Source: Hyphomicrobiales bacterium
GTDB lineage: Bacteria; Pseudomonadota; Alphaproteobacteria; Rhizobiales; Xanthobacteraceae
NCBI GenBank assembly: GCA_017305455.1
Contig: JAFKKO010000113.1
Span: 1 to 64,000 of the forward strand
DNA: 64,000 nucleotides
Direction of reading: 5' to 3'
This document shows, one piece after another, positions 46,827-53,789 of this stretch (position 1 is its first letter; each line of letters begins with the position of its first letter). The notes beneath the pieces are model-generated. The model was not told the DNA's origin and made no database searches. It was given only the letters and a program-made list of their open reading frames with translations. The position numbers were made by a program, and so were the translations under genes.

Positions 46827-48940
46827 GCGAGCATCCCGAGAGATTCGACGCCCTCTTCCAGCCGCGCGGCATCGCAGTGATCGGAGCGTCGGCGGATTTG
46901 ACCCGCATCGGAGGCCAACCGATCAAGGCCCTGCTGGCCGCCGGTTATGCAGGGCGCCTCTATCCCGTCAATCCGAAATACGAGGCCATCGCCGGCATCC
47001 CCTGCGTGGCCGATATCGCGAACATCGACGGCCCATGCGATCTGGCCATCGTCGCTGTTCGCGCCGACATGGCGGCGGACGCCATTCTCAAATGCGGTGA
47101 CAAGGGAATCAAATTCGCCATCGTCCTCAGTGGCGGCTTCAGGGAGAGCGGTGACAACGGCAAGGCGCTGGAGGACGCGCTCGTGGCCGCGGGCCGCAAG
47201 GCCGGCGTCCGGATCATCGGCCCGAACTGCCAGGGGATGCTTGCCGTCCACGACAGGGTCTTCGCCGTCTTCGGCTCCATCGCCGGCGAGACCGGTCTGC
47301 GCGCCGGCAACGTATCGCTGTGTTTTCAGAGCGGCGGCGTGGGGTTTGCCATCGCAACGCTGTGCGACTCGCTCGGCATCGGCATTCGGCATTGTGTTTC
47401 CACCGGAAACGAAGCCGATGTCAAAGCACCCGAACTCATCGAGGCTCTGCTCGAAGATCCCAAGACATTGATGGTCGGCACCTATATCGAAGGCGTGGCG
47501 GACGGCCGCGCGCTGATGGCCGCCGGCGACAAGGCGATGCGTCTCGGCAAGCCTCTTTTGCTCTGGAAGGGCGGCAAAAGCGAAACCGGCGCGCGGGCCG
47601 CCGCGTCCCACACGGCCCAGTTGACCGGGAGCTACGACATCTTCCAGTCCGCCTGCAGGCAGGCCGGCATTATTGAGGTCGAGGATTCCGAGGAAATGGC
47701 CGACCTGCTTCGCGCCTTCTCGGCGGAACGCCTGCCGGACGGCCGCGGCGTGGGCGTGATCGGCATCTCGGGGGGCATGGGAATTGTGTTCGCCGACGCC
47801 GCCATTGCCCATGGACTCGAACTTCCCGCTTTCAGCGCCGCAACCGTCGAAACGTTGACGCGCGTCATCCCGAGCTTCGGCTCCTCGGCCAATCCGGCGG
47901 ACGTCACGGCATCCGTCTTCAACGATACCGCTATCCTGACGGAAACCATCCAGGCCATTCTGGATGATTCGGGGATTCACCAGCTCTGCCTGCTGCTGGC
48001 TTCGGTGCCCGACCCGATCGCCACTCAAATCGCCGAGGTCGTGATCGCGGCGGCGACGCGCAGCCCCAAGCCCATCCTGATCGGCTGGTCGCTCAAACAC
48101 CAGCGCGCGGAAAAGGCCTACGCGCTGTTTGAGGCTGCGGGCATTCCGATCTTTCACACGCCCGGCCGCACGGCGCGCGCTGCCGCGGGCCTCGCACGAT
48201 ATGCCGGCATGAAGGCGTCGTACCGGCCCTCCCCGATGGCGATTCAAAGCCGGCCGCCCGTTCAACAGTTGAAAGCAGGAACAGCGCTCGACGAGAACGC
48301 GGGCAAACGCCTGCTCGCGTCCTATGGCGTGCACGCGCCTCGCGAGGTTCTGGTGCAGTCCGATCAGGACTTGGCAAACCACATCGCTGGTCTGGACTAT
48401 CCGATGGTGGTGAAGATCGTCTCGGAAGACATTCCGCACAAAACCGAAGCGGGAGGCGTTATTCTCAATCTTCCCGATCTCGCGGCGGTCGAACGCGCAG
48501 CCGCGCGTGTCGTGGCCAATGCCAGGAATTACAAGCCGCTGGCCAAAATCGAAGGCGTGCTGGTCTCCGAAATGATCGGCGACGCCACCGAAATGATCGT
48601 CGGGGCCGTCAACGACCAGGCATTCGGACCGGTGATCGTTGTCGGATTTGGCGGGATATTCGCCGAGATTCTCAAGGACGCCGCTTACAGGGTCGCGCCA
48701 TGCGATGCGGCCACCGCCCGGCAGATGCTCGAAGAGCTGCAAGGCTACCCGGTGCTTAACGGTGCACGAGGAAGGCCGAAGGCCGACGTGGACGCACTGG
48801 TGTCGGCGATCGTCGCGGCCTCAAATCTTGTCTGGGACTTACGAGATCAGATCAAGGAGATGGATATCAATCCTCTGCTTGTTCGGCCCAAGGGCAAGGG
48901 TGTGCTCGCGGCCGATGCGCTGATCGTTGCTGTCGGATAG
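46823..48940 (+). CDS. Acyl-CoA synthetase, ADP-forming (acetate--CoA ligase family)
   Basis: 705 residues, with alpha and beta parts fused. CoA-binding domain (about 8-135, GASADLTRIGGQPIKALL and YPVNPKY), two ligase domains with SHTAQLTGSYDIF holding the phosphohistidine (near 258), and an ATP-grasp domain (about 480-700, MVVKIVSEDIPHKTEAGGV). It activates a carboxylic acid with ATP, giving ADP. It closes the rightward operon and is the likely entry step of the pathway. Confidence 0.92.
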   Translation: MSEHPERFDALFQPRGIAVIGASADLTRIGGQPIKALLAAGYAGRLYPVNPKYEAIAGIPCVADIANIDGPCDLAIVAVRADMAADAILKCGDKGIKFAIVLSGGFRESGDNGKALEDALVAAGRKAGVRIIGPNCQGMLAVHDRVFAVFGSIAGETGLRAGNVSLCFQSGGVGFAIATLCDSLGIGIRHCVSTGNEADVKAPELIEALLEDPKTLMVGTYIEGVADGRALMAAGDKAMRLGKPLLLWKGGKSETGARAAASHTAQLTGSYDIFQSACRQAGIIEVEDSEEMADLLRAFSAERLPDGRGVGVIGISGGMGIVFADAAIAHGLELPAFSAATVETLTRVIPSFGSSANPADVTASVFNDTAILTETIQAILDDSGIHQLCLLLASVPDPIATQIAEVVIAAATRSPKPILIGWSLKHQRAEKAYALFEAAGIPIFHTPGRTARAAAGLARYAGMKASYRPSPMAIQSRPPVQQLKAGTALDENAGKRLLASYGVHAPREVLVQSDQDLANHIAGLDYPMVVKIVSEDIPHKTEAGGVILNLPDLAAVERAAARVVANARNYKPLAKIEGVLVSEMIGDATEMIVGAVNDQAFGPVIVVGFGGIFAEILKDAAYRVAPCDAATARQMLEELQGYPVLNGARGRPKADVDALVSAIVAASNLVWDLRDQIKEMDINPLLVRPKGKGVLAADALIVAVG

Positions 48941-49005
48941 CGCCGCGCCGCAAGCGAGTGACTTGAACCGGAACCGTCTCACGCCCCGGTATCGGACCGT
49001 CCCGC

Positions 49006-49305
49006 CTAATGTCCCAGCGACCAGCGCCGCTCGATCGGCGTCGGCTTCTTGCGCACCGCGCAGAGCGCACAGCCGCAGCCGGCAAGATGCTTGCGGGAGA
49101 CGACACGCGGCTCGGATGCCGTCTTCTCCGAGCGAGAGAGCGCCCGGCGCAATCCCGACGTTATCGTGCTGAGGTGCGGCGTCGCCATCATACGGCCGGC
49201 TTCCGCGGCGCAGCTCGGGCAACACATCGCCTTCTCCGCGTCCGACATCTCCGCCCATCCCTCGAAGGGGCCGCATTCCTCGCAGGCGTAGTTGTAAAGG
49301 GGCAT
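49006..49305 (-). CDS. fmdB: FmdB-family zinc-ribbon protein
   Basis: 99 residues. The N-terminus MPLYNYACEECG with a later CCPSC gives the FmdB zinc ribbon. A C-terminal pair of CxxC-like cysteines (GCGCALC) is added. In Methylophilus FmdB is tied to formamidase expression, with mechanism unknown. It lies 18 bases after the AmiS/UreI gene and downstream of formamidase on the same strand. Confidence 0.9.
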   Translation of the reverse strand: MPLYNYACEECGPFEGWAEMSDAEKAMCCPSCAAEAGRMMATPHLSTITSGLRRALSRSEKTASEPRVVSRKHLAGCGCALCAVRKKPTPIERRWSLGH

Positions 49306-49323
49306 TCGATCCTCCCAGATCTT

Positions 49324-49836
49324 CTAGATCTTCCCTTCGAGCATCAGCAGGCCGGGCAGCCAGCCGGTGAAAATGCCGGCCAGCAGCGTCGCGATGCCAG
49401 TCGACGGCAGAATCTGACGCTTGAGCGCAAGCAGCAGGAAATACATGAACCAGAGCACCGCCCATGCGGTCCAGTTGAACGCCATCCAGAGGCCCGCGAC
49501 ATCCGCCGACACCTTGAACGCACCGATTGCCACCGGCACCACGGTGATCGCCACGAACAGACTGAACCAGCCGAGGCCGCGCCCGTCCACAGTGACCGCC
49601 CGGTTATAGGCGACCCACAGGTAGGTCGTCGTGAACAGCAGCGTCAGCGCCGCGGCCCGCACCGAGGCGGCATCCGCGCCCGGCCCGAACGCAGAATAGA
49701 GCGCGACGCACAGCGTGATGAAGCCCGACACCACGTTGATGAAAGCGATCTCGCGGTCTTCGATCTTCCCGAGCAGCCATAGGCCGTTCAGGGTCAGAAC
49801 CGCGCCGACATAAAGTAACGCCAATCCGAGAAGCAT
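49324..49836 (-). CDS. amiS: AmiS/UreI-family amide or urea channel
   Basis: 170 residues with six hydrophobic helices that fill almost the whole protein. The first helix LGLALLYVGAVLTLNGLWLLG and later WMAFNWTAWAVLWFMYFLLLAL are typical of the AmiS/UreI channels for short amides and urea. Next to formamidase, formamide is the likely solute. It is separated from formamidase by 172 bases that hold a hairpin and a dispersed repeat, and may be read through from it. Confidence 0.9.
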   Translation of the reverse strand: MLLGLALLYVGAVLTLNGLWLLGKIEDREIAFINVVSGFITLCVALYSAFGPGADAASVRAAALTLLFTTTYLWVAYNRAVTVDGRGLGWFSLFVAITVVPVAIGAFKVSADVAGLWMAFNWTAWAVLWFMYFLLLALKRQILPSTGIATLLAGIFTGWLPGLLMLEGKI

Positions 49837-49861
49837 CGCCCGTCCTCCGCCGGCACCGGTC

Positions 49862-49883
49862 GGCCCGGCAGCATTGCCGGGCC
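49862..49883 (-). other. Intercistronic hairpin between formamidase and amiS
   Basis: Perfect 9-base arms (49862-49870 and 49875-49883) with a 4-base loop and no T-run on either strand. It could lower readthrough or stabilise the upstream mRNA; it is not a standard terminator. Confidence 0.5.
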
Positions 49884-49911
49884 TTCCGCATGCGTCTGTT
49901 GATTGACCGGA

Positions 49912-49955
49912 GCGTTTTCAAGCGAAGCGGAAACCGGTTCGCGTGAAGAAAACGC
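49912..49955. repeat. Dispersed hairpin repeat (GCGTTTTC...GAAAACGC)
   Basis: 8-base inverted arms enclose AAACCGGTTCGCGTGAA-type sequence. I recognise this element as frequent in Bradyrhizobium and Rhodopseudomonas intergenic regions. It sits inside the formamidase-amiS gap. Confidence 0.7.
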
Positions 49956-50008
49956 ACCAAATAGAATCCGGCGTCCTTCACCTTAAAATGGTGAAGGACT
50001 CCGAGCGA

Positions 50009-51235
50009 TCATCCCGCTCTTGCGACATCCGCCCCGCTCACCTGCTTGGTCGGGCCGGTGGAAGACGGGTTGATGTCGAACTCAAAGATCTTGGTCGGGA
50101 TCGCGACGGTGGCGCACACGTTCGGGATATCGACGATGCCCGCGATACGTCCTTCCACCGGTGCGGTGCCAAGGATCGAGTAGGCCTGCTCGCCCGAGTA
50201 GCCGAACTTCTTCAGATACTCGATGGCATTGAGGCAGGCGCGCCGGTAGGCCACATGGGCGTCGAGATAATACTGCTCGCCGGTATGCTCATCGACGGAG
50301 ATACCCTCGAAGATGAGATAGTCGTCGAAATGCGGATCGATCGGGCTCGGCTTAAAGATCGGATTGATGATGCCGTATTTCGCCATACCGCCCTTGATCA
50401 GGCCGACGCCGATGTCGATCCAGCCCGCCATTTCGATGGCACCGCAGAAGGTGATTTCGCCGTCGCCCTGCGAGAAGTGGATATCGCCCATCGAAAGGCC
50501 GCCGCCCTTCACATAGACCGGGAAGTAGCAGCGCGAGCCGCGCGACAGGTTCTTGATGTCGCAATTGCCGCCATGCTCGCGCGGCGGCACCGTGCGCCAG
50601 CCTTCCTTCGCCGCCTTGTCGCGTCCGCCGCCCGTCATCTGTCCCATCAGCGCGGTGTCGGCATAAGGCAGCGCCGCGAGCGGCGGCACGCGATTGGGAT
50701 TGGTCGCAACCAGCGCGGCCTCGCGGCGGTTGGCTTCCGCGAGCAGCTTGTGGTCGGGCAGACAGCCGATCAGACCGGGATGGACGAGGCCCGGGAAGCG
50801 CACCTTCGGGATATGGCGTGAGGTGGTGTAGACGCCGTGGAAGTCCCAGCACGTCTTGACCGCATGGGGATAGTGCTCCGTCAGGAATCCGCCGCCGTTG
50901 TTCTTGTCGAACAGACCGTTGAATCCCCATTCCGAGCCCTCGATCGGGCCGATATCGAGAATGTCCACGACCATCAGGTCGCCCGGCTCGGCGCCTTCGA
51001 CGCCGAAGGGGCCGCTGAGATAGTGCACCTTGGTCAGGTCGACATCGCGAACATCGTTGGCGCTGTCGTCGTTCTTAATCTGGCCGCCGGTCCAGTCGTA
51101 GCATTCCACGCGAAATTCCGAGCCCGGCTTGAAGGTCTCCACCATCGGAATATCGGGATGCCAGCGGTTGTGAGTCTTGACCGATTGTTTTTCCGGAGCC
51201 CCGTTGATGTCGATCTTGAATACGGTCTTGGCCAT
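50009..51235 (-). CDS. fmdA: Formamidase (acetamidase/formamidase family)
   Basis: 408 residues, the usual FmdA length. It hydrolyses formamide to formate and ammonia. Family segments: FKPGSEFRVECYDWTGGQIKND, GVEGAEPGDLMVVDILDIGP, the Gly/Asn-rich HGGNCDIKNLSRGSRCYFPV and FSQGDGEITFCGAIE. No signal peptide. AGGAGG lies 6 bases before the ATG. It diverges from the OmpR-type regulator gene across 248 bases that carry candidate regulator sites. Formamide as substrate follows from family and neighbours. Confidence 0.93.
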   Translation of the reverse strand: MAKTVFKIDINGAPEKQSVKTHNRWHPDIPMVETFKPGSEFRVECYDWTGGQIKNDDSANDVRDVDLTKVHYLSGPFGVEGAEPGDLMVVDILDIGPIEGSEWGFNGLFDKNNGGGFLTEHYPHAVKTCWDFHGVYTTSRHIPKVRFPGLVHPGLIGCLPDHKLLAEANRREAALVATNPNRVPPLAALPYADTALMGQMTGGGRDKAAKEGWRTVPPREHGGNCDIKNLSRGSRCYFPVYVKGGGLSMGDIHFSQGDGEITFCGAIEMAGWIDIGVGLIKGGMAKYGIINPIFKPSPIDPHFDDYLIFEGISVDEHTGEQYYLDAHVAYRRACLNAIEYLKKFGYSGEQAYSILGTAPVEGRIAGIVDIPNVCATVAIPTKIFEFDINPSSTGPTKQVSGADVARAG

Positions 51236-51337
51236 GTGCGTCCTCCTGTGCCGAGCGTGGCGTTATTGTTTTCGTCGAAAGCGCGCCCGCAAATCCTGCG
51301 GAACGCACCTGCGCTTGATGGGAGGCTAGGACGCGGA

Positions 51338-51385
51338 TGTAAGCGGCTTGTGATCGGAACGATGCCGCTATGTAATTTTTTGTAA
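51338..51385. promoter_or_regulatory. Candidate OmpR-type direct repeats TGTAA
   Basis: TGTAA (51338) and TGTGA (51349) are 11 bases apart, and TGTAA (51371) and TGTAA (51381) 10 bases apart. Direct repeats with one helical turn spacing are the usual target of OmpR/PhoB-family dimers. They lie between formamidase and the response-regulator gene. Confidence 0.5.
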
Positions 51386-51483
51386 CGGGAACCTGTGCCG
51401 CAGCCCCACGGCAACGAAATTCCGGCTATGATCCCGTCGTTGGATGGATCGGTGGCGTGAAACCCCGCGAAAAGGGGAGTGCC

Positions 51484-52215
51484 GTGCAAAATCAGCGCAT
51501 TCTGATGGTGGACGACGATCCGCGGCTGTGCGGGTTTGTCACCAAGTTCCTCGCGCGGGAGGGCTACGCCGCCGAGTTCGTATTCGACGGCGATGCCATG
51601 CAGCAGGCATTGGCGAATGTTCCGTTCGATCTCATCATCCTCGACCTGACATTCCCGAATGGCGAGGACGGCATCACCCTCGCGCGCACCATCCGCACCC
51701 GGTATGACACCCCGCTGGTCATGCTGTCGGGCCGACATGATACTCTGGACAAGGTGATCTGCCTGGAGATCGGCGCTGACGATTATCTGACCAAGCCGTT
51801 CGAACCGCGCGAATTGCTGGCCCGCATCCGCACCGTATTGCGCCGCACCAAGTCCGCCCTGTCGGGCAAGCCGTCCGCCGCTCCCTCCGACGGCGATGTC
51901 ATCCTGTTCGCAGGCTGGCGGCTCGATCTGTCCCGCCGCGAACTGTCGTCACCGGACTCGCGCAGCGTGGCCCTGACCAGCCAGGAATTCCATTTGCTTG
52001 CCGCGCTGGTGCAGCGCGCCGGGCGCGTGCTGTCGCGCGATCAGATTCTGGACCTGATCGCAAACCGGCAATGGACACCCTTCGATCGCAGTATCGACGT
52101 GCTGATCGCCAAACTCCGCCGCAAGCTCAATGACAGCAACCGCGGCAGCCAGATGATCAAGACGGTTCGCGGGGCCGGCTACGTCTTCACGCTCGCTCCG
52201 GAATCGTCGCATTGA
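51484..52215 (+). CDS. OmpR/PhoB-family response regulator
   Basis: 243 residues. Receiver (about 5-118) with DDD acidic pocket, phosphoacceptor Asp54 (LIILDLTFP) and Lys in YLTKPF. The C-terminal winged helix (about 145-237) ends in DVLIAKLRRKLND and TVRGAGYVF. The GTG at 51484 has GGGGAG 5 bases upstream; an earlier GTG at 51457 is possible. It converges with the hybrid kinase gene and their ends overlap by 37 bases. Being divergent from formamidase, it probably controls that operon when phosphorylated by the adjacent kinases. Confidence 0.9.
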   Translation: MQNQRILMVDDDPRLCGFVTKFLAREGYAAEFVFDGDAMQQALANVPFDLIILDLTFPNGEDGITLARTIRTRYDTPLVMLSGRHDTLDKVICLEIGADDYLTKPFEPRELLARIRTVLRRTKSALSGKPSAAPSDGDVILFAGWRLDLSRRELSSPDSRSVALTSQEFHLLAALVQRAGRVLSRDQILDLIANRQWTPFDRSIDVLIAKLRRKLNDSNRGSQMIKTVRGAGYVFTLAPESSH

Positions 52216-53789
52216 GTCCGCGCCTGGCGCAGCGCGGCCGATAGCACATCCATCTCCACGGGCTTCTGCAGAATCGGTACGCTGATCTCCGTCTCCTCCT
52301 CGCACAACGTCTTCAGCGCCGTTGCGGGCAGAGCCGTCGCCAGAAGCACCGCCGTATTGGGCCAGCGCTGCCGCACCATCCGGCACAGCATGGCTCCGTT
52401 GACGGGTCCCGGCAGCATCACGTCGCTGAGCATGAGATCGAACGACGACCCCGTCTCCAGGATCTGGAGAGCCTCGTCGGCATTCCCCGCCGTCGCGACC
52501 TCATACCCGAGACGCCTGAGCTGGCGAACGAACAAGGTCCGCACCGGCACCTGATCCTCGACCAGAAGAATTCGCCTGCTGTCGGGGAAGAATTCCGGCA
52601 CCGGCGCCGGAGCCTTGAGATCGTGAGCACACAGCGGCAGATAAAGCGACACTTTCGTTCCGATACCGGGAGAACTTTCGATGGCGAGATTGCCCCCGGA
52701 TTGCCGGACGAAGCTGTAAACGGTGGTGAGGCCGAAACCGCTGCCCTGCTCTGCCGTCTTGGTGGTGAAAAACGGCTGGAGCGCCTTCTCCCGCACATCC
52801 GCGGTCATGCCGCAGCCATTGTCGGTGACGACGATCCGGGCATAGCGGCCCGGTTTCATATCCGGCAACAGGACCGGTGATTGCCCGGACAATTCGACGT
52901 CGGCGACGTCGAATGCGATGCGGCCGCCGCCCGTCATGGCGTCCCTTGCGTTGATGGCGAGATTGAGCAGGCTGGCATCGAACTGATAACGGTCGACAAA
53001 CACGGGACATTCCGTCTCGGGAACAGTGACAACAAGCGCGATGTCCTGCCCCAATGTCCGCCCGGCGAGACGCGACAGGTTGCCGACCAACACGCGCAAA
53101 TCCATCACTTCGGGCGACAAAGGCTGGTTGCGTCCGATCGCCAGAAAGCGCCGCGTCGTCTCGACGCCGCCAAGCGCCGCATCGAGAGCGTCGTCAATCA
53201 GCTCCCGCACCATTTTCGTATCGGCAATCGACGGCGCCCTCGCGTCTTCCTGCGCCAGACGAAGATTTCCGATGATCACCGAGAGCAGATTGTTGAAGTC
53301 ATGCGCGATTCCGGCGGTCAGCCGGCCCAGCGCCTCCATGCGCCGGCTGTGGCGAAGTTGTTCCTCCGCCTCACGCCGGGAGCGAAGAAGCTCGAGGCGT
53401 TCGAAACAACGATCGAGCGTCGCGAGCAGATCGTCGGGATCGAATGGCTTGCAGAGATAATCGTAGGTTCCGACGCGAAGCGCCTTGATCGCGGTCTGGA
53501 CCGAAGCATAGGCGGTCATCATCACGACCAGAAGATCGGGATTGCGCTGGTGCAGCTCCGCCGCCAGTTGAACGCCGTCGGCATGTCCGAGCCTGATATC
53601 TACCAGCGCGACATCGACAACGGAGCCGAGCGGACGCGCCTTGTCGGGCCCGTAGGCGACCTCGACATGATAGCCTTCGAGCTGAAGCAGCGAGGCAAGG
53701 CTTCCGGCCACGTCAGCATCGTCATCCACGATCAGGATGCGGCGCGGGCGCCGGACACTTTCCCTGCCAGGAAAAAACGTGTCATCCAT
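52179..53789 (-). CDS. Hybrid sensor kinase, REC-HisKA-HATPase-REC
   Basis: 536 residues, no membrane helix. REC1 about 17-125 with Asp64 (VALVDIRLG) and YLCKPF. HisKA with His163 in GIAHDFNN. HATPase about 265-385 with VTDNGCGM, GSGFGLTTVYSF. REC2 about 406-525 with Asp456 (LMLSDVMLPG). The kinase has its own input receiver, so it can take phosphate from another kinase. It starts 8 bases inside the end of the permease-kinase gene, implying translational coupling. The receiver order suggests a phosphorelay from the permease-kinase to the OmpR-type regulator. Confidence 0.9.
   Translation of the reverse strand: MDDTFFPGRESVRRPRRILIVDDDADVAGSLASLLQLEGYHVEVAYGPDKARPLGSVVDVALVDIRLGHADGVQLAAELHQRNPDLLVVMMTAYASVQTAIKALRVGTYDYLCKPFDPDDLLATLDRCFERLELLRSRREAEEQLRHSRRMEALGRLTAGIAHDFNNLLSVIIGNLRLAQEDARAPSIADTKMVRELIDDALDAALGGVETTRRFLAIGRNQPLSPEVMDLRVLVGNLSRLAGRTLGQDIALVVTVPETECPVFVDRYQFDASLLNLAINARDAMTGGGRIAFDVADVELSGQSPVLLPDMKPGRYARIVVTDNGCGMTADVREKALQPFFTTKTAEQGSGFGLTTVYSFVRQSGGNLAIESSPGIGTKVSLYLPLCAHDLKAPAPVPEFFPDSRRILLVEDQVPVRTLFVRQLRRLGYEVATAGNADEALQILETGSSFDLMLSDVMLPGPVNGAMLCRMVRQRWPNTAVLLATALPATALKTLCEEETEISVPILQKPVEMDVLSAALRQARTQCDDSGASVKT

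Noticed and set aside
46784-48742. A 652-codon open frame opposite the acyl-CoA synthetase
   Set aside because: Antisense shadow of a well-supported gene, with no family signature.
51236-51483. Sigma-54 promoter for formamidase
   Set aside because: No TGGCAC-N5-TTGC match is seen on the minus strand.
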